Counted from the stretch's first letter, positions 37,420 to 49,741 are shown. The stretch is DNA of 64,000 nt from Streptomyces sp. NBC_00249 (GCF_026342355.1 NZ_JAPEMV010000007.1:310001-374000); one strand, 5' to 3'. The notes: generated by a model not told the origin, from the letters alone. Made by a program: numbers and translations.

Positions 37420-37920
37420 CTAGATGTCCTCGTGGGCCACCGCGCGGCGCGCGTCCGCGTCCAGGACGCCCCAGCTGATCAGCTGCTCGGTCAGGACCGA
37501 GGGGGACTGGTCGTAGATCACGGCCAGGGTGCGCAGGTCGTCCTGGCGGATCGACAGCACCTTGCCGTTGTAGTCGCCGCGCTGGCTCTGGATGGTGGCC
37601 GCGTAACGCTGGAGCGGGCCGGCCTTCTCGGCGGGGACGCCCGCCAGGCGCTCCAGGTCCAGACGCAGCTTCGGCGGCGGCTCGGCCGCTCCGCCGGGGG
37701 TCGTCCCCGGAAGCAGCTCCTGCACCGGAACCCCGTAGAAGTCCGCCAGCTCGGCGAGGCGCTGGACGGTCACGGCGCGGTCTCCGCGCTCGTAGGACCC
37801 GACCACAACGGCCTTCCAACGGCCCTGGGACTTCTCCTCGACACCGTGGAGGGAAAGGCCCTGCTGGGTGCGGATGGCGCGGAGCTTGGCCCCGAGCTGT
37901 TTGGCGTATTCGCTGGACAT
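37420..37920 (-). CDS. bldD: Developmental master regulator BldD
   Basis: 166 residues from ATG 37920, matching the known BldD start MSSEYAKQLGAKLRAIRTQQ. BldD with tetrameric c-di-GMP represses sporulation genes during vegetative growth. The N-terminal helix-turn-helix (about residues 10-65) is followed by the c-di-GMP-binding C-terminal domain, which keeps an RGDYNGK-type arginine/aspartate motif (SQRGDYNGKVLSIRQDD) and the RxD-containing IRQDDLRTL region. The reading frame stays open 25 codons upstream through the repeated leader. The promoter carries two BldD boxes, so it is autoregulated. Confidence 0.97.
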   Translation of the reverse strand: MSSEYAKQLGAKLRAIRTQQGLSLHGVEEKSQGRWKAVVVGSYERGDRAVTVQRLAELADFYGVPVQELLPGTTPGGAAEPPPKLRLDLERLAGVPAEKAGPLQRYAATIQSQRGDYNGKVLSIRQDDLRTLAVIYDQSPSVLTEQLISWGVLDADARRAVAHEDI

Positions 37921-37930
37921 AACGCTCCCG

Positions 37931-38000
37931 GACGCTGTGACGCTGTGACGACATGGACGCTGTGACGACAGACGCTGTGCCGACATGGACGACATGGACC
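37931..38000 (-). repeat. Imperfect tandem repeats in the bldD leader
   Basis: The plus strand holds GACGCTGTG at 37931, 37956 and 37971 (and CGCTGTG at 37941), alternating with GACGACATG. They lie in the predicted 5' leader of bldD mRNA and add extra in-frame ATG codons. Confidence 0.8.
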
Positions 38001-38024
38001 ACGTGCGGCTCCGCCGCGCGGCTG

Positions 38025-38039
38025 GTAACTCACTGTGAG
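38025..38039. promoter_or_regulatory. BldD box 1 (one mismatch)
   Basis: GTAACTCACTGTGAG fits the published BldD consensus TnACnCWGnGTnA at all but one fixed position. It covers the predicted bldD transcription start (about 38031). Confidence 0.7.
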
Positions 38040-38067
38040 GTTACGCAGCGTTACGTGGATGCGTCAA
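38038..38067 (-). promoter_or_regulatory. bldD promoter
   Basis: Minus strand: TTGACG (38067-38062) and TAACCT (38043-38038), 18 bases apart. The predicted leader is about 110 bases long. Confidence 0.7.
38040..38054. promoter_or_regulatory. BldD box 2 (perfect)
   Basis: GTTACGCAGCGTTAC matches every fixed position of the BldD consensus. It overlaps the bldD -10 hexamer and spacer and directly abuts box 1. Confidence 0.85.
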
Positions 38068-38176
38068 GCCGAATGGTCTTCGACCCCCACTTACGAGGGG
38101 CACGGGCCGGTCCCCGTGCGAGCCCCGGCGGATCCCCCTGGTACCGTGGACGGCGTACATCAGACGTCCTTTAAGG

Positions 38177-38202
38177 TCCGTCCCGTGAGGCGGAGAAGGA
38201 GG
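38177..38202 (+). promoter_or_regulatory. PyrR-binding loop and ribosome binding site of pyrR
   Basis: CGUCCCGUGAGGCG (38179-38192) fits the PyrR loop consensus ARUCCNGNGAGGYU at 12 of 14 positions, closed by TCCG/CGGA (38177-38180 and 38191-38194). The Shine-Dalgarno stretch GGAGAAGGAGG begins within that stem and ends at 38202, 8 bases before the ATG. This arrangement suits translational repression by PyrR bound to UMP. Confidence 0.7.
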
Positions 38203-38210
38203 TCCTTCCC

Positions 38211-38813
38211 ATGGACAGCCAGGCTTCAATCCAGGCCCCCCACTCCGAGAGTGGCGACGACGCGATGCGCCCCGTACTGGAGGCGCAGGACATCGCCCGG
38301 GTCCTGACCCGTATCGCCCACGAGATCGTCGAACGCGCCAAGGGCGCCGACGACGTGGTGCTCCTCGGCATTCCCACCCGCGGTGTCTACCTCGCCCGCC
38401 GGCTGGCGGCCAAGCTCGAAGAGATCACCGGCACGAAGATCCCGGTCGGTTCCCTCGACATCACCATGTACCGCGACGACCTGCGCCTGAAGCCCGCCCG
38501 GGCCATCGGCCGCACCGAGATCCCCGGCGACGACATCGACGGCCGTCTCGTGGTCCTCGTCGACGACGTGCTCTTCTCCGGCCGTACGATCCGCGCCGCC
38601 CTCGACGCGCTCGGCGCCATCGGCCGCCCCCGCGCCGTACAGCTCGCGGTCCTCGTCGACCGGGGCCACCGCGAGCTCCCGATCCGCGCCGACTACGTGG
38701 GCAAGAACCTCCCCACCTCCCTGCGGGAGACCGTCAAGGTCCAGCTCCAGGAGGAGGACGGCCGAGACGCCGTGCTGCTCGGCCAGCGGACCCCCCAGGC
38801 AGCAGGGCAGTAG
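38211..38813 (+). CDS. pyrR: Bifunctional pyr operon regulator / uracil phosphoribosyltransferase PyrR
   Basis: 200 residues. PyrR binds UMP and pyr leader RNA, and it has UPRTase activity. The PRPP motif [21 protein letters not shown] is at about residues 111-131, and the RNA-binding basic patch includes [13 protein letters not shown]. About 18 residues precede the usual start, and there is a C-terminal extension [25 protein letters not shown] precedes the ATG. It heads the pyr operon, diverging from bldD. Confidence 0.95.
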   Translation: MDSQASIQAPHSESGDDAMRPVLEAQDIARVLTRIAHEIVERAKGADDVVLLGIPTRGVYLARRLAAKLEEITGTKIPVGSLDITMYRDDLRLKPARAIGRTEIPGDDIDGRLVVLVDDVLFSGRTIRAALDALGAIGRPRAVQLAVLVDRGHRELPIRADYVGKNLPTSLRETVKVQLQEEDGRDAVLLGQRTPQAAGQ

Positions 38814-38826
38814 CCCCTACCCACGC

Positions 38827-38848
38827 CGGACCCGCCTCGCCGGGTCCG
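38827..38848 (+). other. Hairpin between pyrR and pyrB
   Basis: CGGACCCG and CGGGTCCG around CCTCGC, 14 bases after the pyrR stop. No U-run follows, so an RNA processing or stability role is as likely as termination. Confidence 0.5.
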
Positions 38849-38919
38849 CGCCGAAGTCTGCCCTGCCCGCACTCCAGCCCGTCCGCCTGCCTGCCCTCCA
38901 GACCTACGGAGCCACCCAG

Positions 38920-39909
38920 ATGAAGCGCCACCTCATCTCGGCCGCCGACCTCACGCGAGACGACGCCGTCCTCATCCTCGACACCGCCGAGGAGATGGCC
39001 CGCGTCGCCGACCGGCCGATCAAGAAGCTGCCCACCCTGCGCGGCCTCACGGTCGTCAACCTCTTCTTCGAGGACTCGACCCGCACCCGGATCTCCTTCG
39101 AGGCCGCCGCCAAGCGGCTGTCCGCGGACGTCATCAACTTCTCCGCCAAGGGCTCCTCCGTCTCCAAGGGCGAATCCCTGAAGGACACGGCCCTGACCCT
39201 GGAGGCCATGGGCGCCGACGCGGTCGTCATCCGCCACCACGCCTCCGGCGCCCCCTACCGGCTCGCGACCTCCGGCTGGATCGACTCCGCCGTGGTCAAC
39301 GCCGGCGACGGCACCCACGAGCACCCCACGCAGGCCCTGCTGGACGCCTTCACCATGCGCCGCCGCCTCGTCGGCCGCGACGCCGGACTCGGCAAGGACC
39401 TGAACGGCCGCCGGATCACCATCGTGGGCGACGTCCTGCACAGCCGCGTGGCCCGCTCCAACGTCCACCTGCTGCACACCCTCGGCGCCGAGGTCACCCT
39501 CGTGGCCCCGCCCACCCTGGTCCCGATCGGCGTCGAGACCTGGCCGTGCGAGGTCTCGTACAACCTCGACGAGGTGCTGCCGAAGTCGGACGCGGTCATG
39601 ATGCTGCGTGTGCAGCGCGAACGCATGAACGCCGCCTTCTTCCCCACCGAGCGCGAGTACTCCCGCCGCTACGGCCTCAACGGCGAGCGCATGGCCAAGA
39701 TGCCCGAGCACGCCATCGTCATGCACCCCGGCCCGATGAACCGCGGCATGGAGATCACCGCCGAGGTCGCAGACTCCGACCGCTGCACGGCCGTCGAGCA
39801 GGTCGCCAACGGCGTCTCCACCCGGATGGCCGTCCTGTACCTGCTGCTCGGAGGCTCCGAGCCCGCCGTCACCACCACCAGCACGCCCCGCATCGAGGAG
39901 AGCAAGTAA
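38920..39909 (+). CDS. pyrB: Aspartate carbamoyltransferase catalytic subunit
   Basis: 329 residues. It joins carbamoyl phosphate and aspartate, the committed step of pyrimidine synthesis. The carbamoyl-phosphate loop is [13 protein letters not shown], and [13 protein letters not shown] is the second signature. No regulatory pyrI gene is present, as usual in this group. The start is 106 bases after pyrR, the largest gap in the first half of the operon. pyrC follows after 2 bases. Confidence 0.97.
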   Translation: MKRHLISAADLTRDDAVLILDTAEEMARVADRPIKKLPTLRGLTVVNLFFEDSTRTRISFEAAAKRLSADVINFSAKGSSVSKGESLKDTALTLEAMGADAVVIRHHASGAPYRLATSGWIDSAVVNAGDGTHEHPTQALLDAFTMRRRLVGRDAGLGKDLNGRRITIVGDVLHSRVARSNVHLLHTLGAEVTLVAPPTLVPIGVETWPCEVSYNLDEVLPKSDAVMMLRVQRERMNAAFFPTEREYSRRYGLNGERMAKMPEHAIVMHPGPMNRGMEITAEVADSDRCTAVEQVANGVSTRMAVLYLLLGGSEPAVTTTSTPRIEESK

Positions 39910-39911
39910 TC

Positions 39912-41198
39912 ATGAGCAAGATCCTGATCCGTGGCGCGAAGGTACTCGGTGGCGAGGCGCAGGACGTCCTGATCGACGGCGAGACCATCGCCGAGGTCGG
40001 GCAGAACCTGTCCGCCGAGGGCGCGACCGTCATCGAGGCCGAGGGCCAGGTCCTCCTCCCCGGCCTCGTCGACCTGCACACCCACCTGCGCGAGCCCGGC
40101 CGCGAGGACAGCGAGACCGTCCTGACCGGCACCCGCGCCGCCGCCTCCGGCGGCTACACCGCCGTCTTCGCCATGGCGAACACCTTCCCGGTCGCCGACA
40201 CCGCCGGCGTCGTCGAGCAGGTCTGGCGCCTGGGCAAGGAGTCCGGCTACTGCGACGTGCAGCCCATCGGCGCCGTCACCGTCGGCCTGGAGGGCAAGCA
40301 GCTGTCCGAGCTGGGCGCCATGCACGACTCCGCCGCCCGCGTCACCGTCTTCTCCGACGACGGCAAGTGCGTGGACGACGCCGTGATCATGCGCCGCGCC
40401 CTGGAGTACGTGAAGGCCTTCGGCGGCGTCGTCGCCCAGCACGCCCAGGAGCCCCGCCTCACGGAGGGCGCCCAGATGAACGAGGGCGTCGTCTCCGCCG
40501 AGCTCGGTCTCGGCGGCTGGCCGGCCGTCGCCGAGGAGTCGATCATCGCCCGCGACGTCCTCCTCGCCGAGCACGTCGGCTCCCGCGTGCACATCTGCCA
40601 CCTCTCCACCGCCGGATCCGTCGAGATCGTCCGCTGGGCCAAGTCCCGCGGCATCGACGTCACCGCCGAGGTCACCCCGCACCACCTGCTCCTCACCGAC
40701 GAGCTCGTCCGCTCGTACAACGCGGTCTACAAGGTCAACCCGCCGCTGCGCACCGAGCGCGACGTGCTGGCCCTGCGCGAGGCGCTCGCCGACGGCACGA
40801 TCGACATCGTCGCCACCGACCACGCCCCGCACCCGCACGAGGACAAGGACTGCGAGTGGGCCGCCGCCGCCATGGGCATGGTCGGCCTGGAGACCGCGCT
40901 CTCCGTCGTCCAGCAGACGATGGTGGAGACCGGACTGATCGACTGGGCGGGCGTCGCCGAGCGGATGTCCTTCGCTCCGGCGCGCATCGGCGGTCTCGCC
41001 GGGCACGGCCGTCCCGTCTCGGCAGGTGAACCCGCGAACCTGACCTTGGTCGACACCTCGTACCGTGGTGTCGTGGACCCCGCACACTTCGCCTCCCGCA
41101 GCCGCAACACGCCTTACGAGGGCCGTGAGCTGCCGGGGCGCGTCACTCATACCTTCCTGCGGGGCCGGGCAACGGTCGTGGACGGGAAACTGGCGTGA
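39912..41198 (+). CDS. pyrC: Dihydroorotase
   Basis: 428 residues, class I type. It closes carbamoyl aspartate to dihydroorotate. Zinc ligands are in [10 protein letters not shown] and in the later HICHLSTAG and [11 protein letters not shown]; the catalytic Asp is in IVATDHAPH. It starts 2 bases after pyrB, and its TGA overlaps the GTG of the next gene (GTGA). Confidence 0.96.
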   Translation: MSKILIRGAKVLGGEAQDVLIDGETIAEVGQNLSAEGATVIEAEGQVLLPGLVDLHTHLREPGREDSETVLTGTRAAASGGYTAVFAMANTFPVADTAGVVEQVWRLGKESGYCDVQPIGAVTVGLEGKQLSELGAMHDSAARVTVFSDDGKCVDDAVIMRRALEYVKAFGGVVAQHAQEPRLTEGAQMNEGVVSAELGLGGWPAVAEESIIARDVLLAEHVGSRVHICHLSTAGSVEIVRWAKSRGIDVTAEVTPHHLLLTDELVRSYNAVYKVNPPLRTERDVLALREALADGTIDIVATDHAPHPHEDKDCEWAAAAMGMVGLETALSVVQQTMVETGLIDWAGVAERMSFAPARIGGLAGHGRPVSAGEPANLTLVDTSYRGVVDPAHFASRSRNTPYEGRELPGRVTHTFLRGRATVVDGKLA

Positions 41199-41776
41199 CA
41201 CCTGCAGTAATCCAACTGGCCGCCGAGGCCGCCGAACGACAGTCGGCGGAGGTGACCAGCTTCGGCGCCCGCATCGCGTGGGTGGTCGGCCTGGCCGTCT
41301 TCATCGCGTTCGTGTACTGGCTGATGCGGCAGGGCTGGAAATGGCGCGGCACCCTGCAGAGCGATCTGCCGGAGCTGCCCGCCGCCCCCGGCGGCCTCCC
41401 CGAGCACCGGCTGGCCCTGACCGGCCGGTACCACGGGTCCACCACCGCCGGGCAGTGGCTCGACCGGATCGTCGCCCACGGTCTCGGGGTGCGCAGCCGG
41501 GTCGAGCTCACGCTCACCGACGCGGGCCTCGACGTGGTCCGTCCGGGTGCCACCGACTTCTTCGTACCGGCCGCGCAGCTGCGCGGCGCCCGCCTCGACA
41601 AGGGAATCGCGGGCAAGGTACTGACCGAGGGCGGTCTCCTCGTCGTCACATGGGCGCACGGCGACAAGCTGATCGACTCCGGATTCCGCTCCGACCGCGC
41701 GGCAGAACACGCCGCCTGGGTCGAAGCCATCAACATCATGAACTCATCCACCACGACGGAAGGCGCCGAACGATGA
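41195..41776 (+). CDS. Single-span membrane protein with PH-like domain, embedded in the pyr operon
   Basis: 193 residues from GTG. One helix (about residues 27-44) near the N-terminus, then a soluble part ([40 protein letters not shown]) that looks like a bacterial PH-like domain. It overlaps pyrC (GTGA) and carA (ATGA), so it is translated together with the pathway enzymes. No enzyme motif is visible. A role in anchoring the pyrimidine enzymes, or in sensing, is inference only. Confidence 0.82.
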   Translation: MTPAVIQLAAEAAERQSAEVTSFGARIAWVVGLAVFIAFVYWLMRQGWKWRGTLQSDLPELPAAPGGLPEHRLALTGRYHGSTTAGQWLDRIVAHGLGVRSRVELTLTDAGLDVVRPGATDFFVPAAQLRGARLDKGIAGKVLTEGGLLVVTWAHGDKLIDSGFRSDRAAEHAAWVEAINIMNSSTTTEGAER

Positions 41777-42922
41777 CGACCTCCACCAGGGGAGCAGCCA
41801 AAGCTCCCGCCGTACTCGTCCTGGAGGACGGTCGGATCTTCCGCGGCCGCGCCTACGGCGCTGTGGGGGAGACCTTCGGCGAGGCCGTGTTCTCCACCGG
41901 CATGACCGGATACCAGGAAACCCTCACCGACCCGTCGTACCACCGGCAGGTCGTCGTGATGACGGCCCCGCACGTCGGCAACACCGGCGTCAACGACGAG
42001 GACCCCGAGTCCTCCCGCATCTGGGTCGCCGGGTACGTCGTCCGCGACCCCGCCCGCGTGCCCTCCAACTGGCGCTCCCGGCGCTCGCTGGACGAGGAGC
42101 TCGTCAAGCAGGGCGTCGTCGGGATCTCCGGCATCGACACCCGCGCCCTCACCCGCCACCTGCGCGAGCGCGGCGCCATGCGCGTCGGCATCTTCTCCGG
42201 CGAGGCCGTCGCCGACGACGCGGCGCTGCTGGCCCGCGTCCTGGAAGCCCCGCAGATGAAGGGCGCCGACCTCTCCGCCGAGGTCGCCACCAAGGAGACC
42301 TACGTGGTCCCCGCGATCGGTGAGAAGAAGTTCACCGTCGCCGCCGTGGACCTCGGCATCAAGGGCATGACCCCGCACCGGATGGCCGAGCGCGGCATCG
42401 AGGTGCACGTGCTGCCCGCCACCGCCACCGTCGAGGACGTCTACGCGGTCCAGCCGGACGGCGTCTTCTTCTCCAACGGCCCGGGCGACCCGGCCACCGC
42501 CGACCACGCGGTCTCCGTCATGCAGGGCGTCCTCGCCCGCAAGACGCCGCTCTTCGGCATCTGCTTCGGCAACCAGATCCTCGGCCGCGCCCTCGGCTTC
42601 GGCACCTACAAGCTGAAGTACGGCCACCGGGGCATCAACCAGCCCGTCCAGGACCGCACCACCGGCAAGGTCGAGATCACCGCGCACAACCACGGCTTCG
42701 CCGTGGACGCGCCCCTCGACAAGGTGTCCGAGACCCCCTACGGCCGCGCCGAGGTCTCCCACGTCTGCCTGAACGACAACGTGGTGGAAGGCCTCCAGCT
42801 GCTCGACCAGCCGGCCTTCTCCGTCCAGTACCACCCCGAGGCGGCCGCCGGCCCGCACGACGCCGCGTACCTCTTCGACCGCTTCACTTCTTTGATGAAC
42901 ACCGCCCAGATGGAGGCCGAGC

Positions 42923-42930
<8 letters not shown>
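41773..42930 (+). CDS. carA: Carbamoyl-phosphate synthase small (glutaminase) subunit
   Basis: 385 residues. It supplies ammonia to CarB. The class I amidotransferase nucleophile is in [10 protein letters not shown], with Asn where many have His after Gly; the His-Glu pair is in [13 protein letters not shown]. The N-terminal domain carries [17 protein letters not shown]. It overlaps the upstream membrane protein gene by 4 bases and carB by 8 bases. Confidence 0.96.
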
Positions 42931-46231
<3,301 letters not shown>

Positions 46232-46246
46232 CAGCCCGAACAGGGG

Positions 46247-46293
46247 AGAGGGGGACACCGGACGCGCCGCACGCGCGCCGGGTGTCCCCCTCT
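46247..46293 (+). terminator. Terminator or attenuator between carB and pyrD
   Basis: AGAGGGGGACACC (46247-46259) and its exact complement (46281-46293), then TCATG. It ends 28 bases before pyrD, inside the operon. Confidence 0.75.
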
Positions 46294-46321
46294 TCATGAG
46301 CGCAGAGGGATCCTCACGACG

Positions 46322-47431
46322 ATGTACAAGCTCTTCTTCAACCTGGTCTTCAAGCGGATGGACCCCGAGCAGGCCCACTACACGGCCTTCCGGTGGATCC
46401 GCCTCGCCGCCCGCACCCCCGTCCTGCGCACCTTCGTCGCGGCCGCCCTGGCCCCGCGCTTCAAGGAGCTGCGCACCGAGGCCCTGGGCCTGCGCATGCA
46501 CGGCCCCTTCGGGCTCGCGGCCGGCTTCGACAAGAACGCCGTCGCCATCGACGGCATGTCCATGCTCGGCTTCGACCACATCGAGATCGGCACGGTCACC
46601 GGCCAGGCCCAGCCCGGCAACCCCAAGAAGCGGCTCTTCCGCCTGGTCCCGGACCGCGCGCTGATCAACCGCATGGGCTTCAACAACGAGGGCTCGGCCG
46701 CCGTCGCCGAGCGCCTGGCCGCCCGTACCCCGGTCTTCAGGACCGTCGTCGGCGTCAACATCGGCAAGACGAAGGTGGTCCCCGAGGAGGAGGCCGCCGC
46801 GGACTACGTGCTCTCCACCGAGCGCCTCGCCCGTCACGCCGACTACCTCGTCGTCAACGTCTCCTCCCCGAACACCCCGGGCCTGCGCAACCTCCAGGCC
46901 ACGGAGTCCCTGCGGCCGCTGCTGACCGCCGTGCGCGAGGCCGCCGACCGGGCCGTCACCGACCGCCGCGTCCCGCTGCTCGTCAAGATCGCCCCCGACC
47001 TCGCGGACGAGGACGTGGACGCCGTCGCCGACCTCGCCCTGGAGCTGGGCCTGGACGGCATCATCGCGACGAACACCACCATCGCCCGCGAGGGCCTGGG
47101 CCTGAAGTCCTCGCCCGAACTGGTCAAGGAGACCGGCGGACTCTCCGGCGCCCCCGTCAAGGAGCGCTCCCTGGAGGTCCTGCGCCGCCTGTACGCGCGC
47201 GTGGGCGACCGGATCGTCCTGGTGGGCGTCGGCGGCATCGAGAACGCCGAGGACGCCTGGCAGCGCATCCTGGCGGGCGCCACCCTGATCCAGGGCTACA
47301 GCGCCTTCATCTACGAGGGCCCCTTCTACGCCCGCGCCATCCACAAGGGCCTGGCCGCGCGCCTGGCCACCAGCCCGTACGCGACCCTCGCGGAAGCGGT
47401 GGGCGCCGAGACCCGAAAGGCCGCGCTGTGA
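46322..47431 (+). CDS. pyrD: Dihydroorotate dehydrogenase (quinone), class 2
   Basis: 369 residues. It oxidises dihydroorotate to orotate with FMN and passes electrons to quinones. The N-terminal amphipathic helix ([20 protein letters not shown]) is the membrane-docking segment typical of class 2. [11 protein letters not shown], the FVNVSSPNT-like [13 protein letters not shown] with the catalytic Ser, and [10 protein letters not shown] follow. It lies 28 bases after a strong hairpin, so its level may be set apart from carAB. pyrF overlaps it (GTGA). Confidence 0.95.
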   Translation: MYKLFFNLVFKRMDPEQAHYTAFRWIRLAARTPVLRTFVAAALAPRFKELRTEALGLRMHGPFGLAAGFDKNAVAIDGMSMLGFDHIEIGTVTGQAQPGNPKKRLFRLVPDRALINRMGFNNEGSAAVAERLAARTPVFRTVVGVNIGKTKVVPEEEAAADYVLSTERLARHADYLVVNVSSPNTPGLRNLQATESLRPLLTAVREAADRAVTDRRVPLLVKIAPDLADEDVDAVADLALELGLDGIIATNTTIAREGLGLKSSPELVKETGGLSGAPVKERSLEVLRRLYARVGDRIVLVGVGGIENAEDAWQRILAGATLIQGYSAFIYEGPFYARAIHKGLAARLATSPYATLAEAVGAETRKAAL

Positions 47432-48279
47432 GCCCCGAGAGCCCTGTGACCCCCTTCGGTACCCGCCTGCGCGCCGCCATGGACGCACGCGGCCCGCTGT
47501 GCGTCGGGATCGACCCGCACGCCGCCCTGCTGGCCTCCTGGGGGCTGGACGACGACATCGCCGGGCTGGAGCGCTTCTCCCGCACCGTGGTGGAGGCCCT
47601 GGCCGACTCCGTCGCCGTCTTCAAGCCGCAGGCGGCCTTCTTCGAGCGCTTCGGCTCGCGGGGCGTCGCGGTGCTGGAGCGGACCGTCGCCGACGCGCGG
47701 GCCGCCGGGACGCTGGTCGTCATGGACGCCAAGCGGGGCGACATCGGCTCGACCATGGCCGCGTACGCCTCGGCCTTCCTGGACCCGGCCTCGCCGCTGT
47801 TCTCGGACGCGCTGACCGTCTCCCCGTACCTGGGCTACGGCTCGCTGGCCCCGGCCGTCGAGCTGGCGCGGGAATCGGGCGCGGGCCTGTTCGTGCTGGC
47901 GCTGACCTCCAACCCGGAGGGCGCCGAGGTCCAGCGGGCCGTGCGCGAGGACGGGCGCACCGTCGGCGCGACGATGCTGGCCCACCTGGCCGCGGAGAAC
48001 GCGGGCGCCGAGCCGATGGGCTCCTTCGGAGCGGTGGTCGGCGCGACGCTGGGCGACCTCTCCTCGTTCGACCTGGACATCAACGGGCCGCTGCTGGCCC
48101 CGGGCATCGGCGCGCAGGGCGCGACCGCGGCGGACCTCCCGGCGGTCTTCGGCGCGGCCGTCGGCAACGTCGTCCCGAACGTGTCGCGGGGCGTCCTGAA
48201 GCACGGCCCGGACGTGGCCGCGCTGCGGGCCTCCGCGAAGCAGTTCGCGGAGGAGATCCGCGAGGCCGTCTCCGCGTAG
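47428..48279 (+). CDS. pyrF: Orotidine 5'-phosphate decarboxylase
   Basis: 283 residues, the longer 'type 2' form common in actinobacteria and mycobacteria. It turns OMP into UMP, the last step of the pathway. CVGIDPHAALLASWGL at the N-terminus and the catalytic VVMDAKRGDIGSTM (Asp-x-Lys-x-x-Asp) are clear. GTG 47428 overlaps the pyrD stop; GTG 47446 is an alternative. Two adjacent hairpins follow. Confidence 0.95.
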   Translation: MSPESPVTPFGTRLRAAMDARGPLCVGIDPHAALLASWGLDDDIAGLERFSRTVVEALADSVAVFKPQAAFFERFGSRGVAVLERTVADARAAGTLVVMDAKRGDIGSTMAAYASAFLDPASPLFSDALTVSPYLGYGSLAPAVELARESGAGLFVLALTSNPEGAEVQRAVREDGRTVGATMLAHLAAENAGAEPMGSFGAVVGATLGDLSSFDLDINGPLLAPGIGAQGATAADLPAVFGAAVGNVVPNVSRGVLKHGPDVAALRASAKQFAEEIREAVSA

Positions 48280-48325
48280 CGGCCGGCATCCGGCCGCGCC
48301 GGCGTGACGCGGATCACGTCGGCGC
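48279..48325 (+). terminator. Double hairpin after pyrF
   Basis: GCGGCCGG/CCGGCCGC (48279-48297, perfect) and GCGCCGGCGTGA/TCACGTCGGCGC (48296-48325, 11 of 12). Probably the end of the pyr operon. Confidence 0.6.
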
Positions 48326-48721
48326 GACCGGCCGGGGGGCTCCCCGGCTCGGGGTCGGCTCGGGAACGGCTGGAGGAACGGTCCTGTTCGACGGTCCGCA
48401 GGCCCCCGCGGGGGCTCGCGGAGTGCGGATCGCGGTCCGTAAAGGAGGCCGTCGGACGTGTTCATGGAACGGCTTGACGAAATTCGAACGTAATTACCCG
48501 GACAAAACCGGGGTGGTTTGTCCGTGATGTACGGTTCAGTGGAGGCTGACCAGGACTTTTCGTCCGTTCTCGCTGACTGGAGCGGCCTTGGCCGCTAGTC
48601 TCCGATCAGAGTGAACGAGCAGCGAACGAGTACCACCGCTGTTCGGGAACTCGCCTGGCGTGGTGCCCAAAGCGCTGCGCCGGTCCGTATCCGACAGTTC
48701 GACATCCGAGGTGACGTAGGC
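48280..48721 (+). promoter_or_regulatory. 442-base pyrF-sIHF intergenic region
   Basis: No gene is convincing here. It holds the two pyrF hairpins; a GTGA-N6-TCAC dyad (48304-48317); a bulged inverted repeat with CGGACAAAACC and GGTTTGTCCG (48499-48524); an AGCGGCC/GGCCGCT hairpin (48581-48596); and a promoter, CTGACT (48573-48578) and TAGTCT (48596-48601), 17 bases apart. From 48611 a GTG reading frame runs in frame into sIHF, but its third positions are only about 60% G or C, so it is probably leader. Confidence 0.6.
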
Positions 48722-49045
48722 GTGGCTCTTCCGCCCCTTACCCCTGAACAGCGCGCAGCAGCGCTCGAAAAGGCCGCCGCGGCTCGCCGGGAGCGGGCCG
48801 AGGTGAAGAATCGACTCAAGCACTCCGGCGCCTCCCTCCACGACGTCATCAAGACGGGACAGGAGAACGACGTCATCGGCAAGATGAAGGTCTCCGCCCT
48901 TCTCGAGTCGCTGCCCGGCGTCGGCAAGGTCCGCGCCAAGCAGATCATGGAGCGCCTCGGCATCTCCGAGTCCCGGCGTGTCCGAGGTCTCGGTTCCAAC
49001 CAGATCGCCTCTCTGGAGCGCGAGTTCGGCGGTAGCGGCGCCTGA
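48722..49045 (+). CDS. Nucleoid-associated protein sIHF
   Basis: 107 residues from GTG 48722, the size of S. coelicolor sIHF, with GAGGTG upstream. sIHF binds double-stranded DNA without sequence specificity, compacts the nucleoid, and affects topology, sporulation and antibiotic production; the mycobacterial homologue is mIHF. The long first helix ([20 protein letters not shown]) is followed by a helix-two-turns-helix ([38 protein letters not shown]). gmk starts 61 bases after the stop. Confidence 0.95.
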   Translation: MALPPLTPEQRAAALEKAAAARRERAEVKNRLKHSGASLHDVIKTGQENDVIGKMKVSALLESLPGVGKVRAKQIMERLGISESRRVRGLGSNQIASLEREFGGSGA

Positions 49046-49094
49046 GGCGTCGCCCGAAGTTCTCCCGGCGTTCTCAGGCAGTCCCGAGAACCTG

Positions 49095-49100
49095 GATAAT
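49095..49100 (+). promoter_or_regulatory. -10 element of gmk (leaderless start)
   Basis: GATAAT, 6 bases before the gmk ATG, with a weak TTCTCA 18 bases upstream. No Shine-Dalgarno sequence. Confidence 0.5.
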
Positions 49101-49106
49101 CGCTCT

Positions 49107-49670
49107 ATGGCAGCAGAGGTTCGTCCGCGGCTGACCGTGCTCTCCGGCCCTTCGGGGGTCGGCAAGAGCACGGTCGTCGCGCATATGCGCAAGGTCCACC
49201 CCGAGGTATGGCTCTCGGTGTCGGCCACCACCCGCAAGCCGCGGCCCGGTGAGCGACACGGAGTCCACTACTTCTTCGTCAACGACGACGAGTTCGACAA
49301 GCTGATCGCCAACGGCGAGCTGCTGGAGTGGGCCGAGTTCGCGGGCAACCGCTACGGCACACCCCGCGGCGCGGTATCGGAACGCCTGGAGAACGGCGAA
49401 CCGGTGCTGCTGGAGATCGATCTCCAGGGCGCCCGGCTCGTCCGCGAGTCCAAGCCCGACGCACAGCTGGTCTTCCTCGCCCCGCCGAGCTGGGACGAAC
49501 TGGTCCGCCGCCTCACCGGCCGCGGTACCGAATCGCCCGAGGTCGTAGCGCGCCGGCTGGAAGCCGCCAAGATCGAACTCGCTGCCGAGTCCGAGTTCGA
49601 CACCACCCTGGTCAACACCTCCGTCGAGGACGTGGCGCGCGAGCTGCTAGCCTTGATGGAAGTTGTCTGA
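49107..49670 (+). CDS. gmk: Guanylate kinase
   Basis: 187 residues from ATG 49107. It phosphorylates GMP to GDP. Walker A is [10 protein letters not shown], the GMP site includes [11 protein letters not shown] and the conserved YFF and [17 protein letters not shown], and [12 protein letters not shown] follows. The frame is open upstream over the end of sIHF, but only this start gives the normal family length. There is no ribosome binding site, and a GATAAT -10 hexamer ends 6 bases upstream, so the mRNA is probably leaderless. Confidence 0.95.
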   Translation: MAAEVRPRLTVLSGPSGVGKSTVVAHMRKVHPEVWLSVSATTRKPRPGERHGVHYFFVNDDEFDKLIANGELLEWAEFAGNRYGTPRGAVSERLENGEPVLLEIDLQGARLVRESKPDAQLVFLAPPSWDELVRRLTGRGTESPEVVARRLEAAKIELAAESEFDTTLVNTSVEDVARELLALMEVV

Positions 49671-49741
49671 TAGTTGACCGGTGTTCATGTCGGTCGGTAC
49701 TCGGTCGGCTGAACTTTCATCCATTCTTCGGAAGGTAGAGC

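Noticed and set aside
38827-38848. Hairpin after pyrR as an operon terminator
   Set aside because: No U-run follows, and pyrB has no visible promoter of its own, so read-through is expected.
48474-48500. TTGACG at 48474 as the main sIHF promoter
   Set aside because: The nearest -10-like hexamers are 11 or 15 bases away, which is too short. The CTGACT-TAGTCT pair further down fits better.
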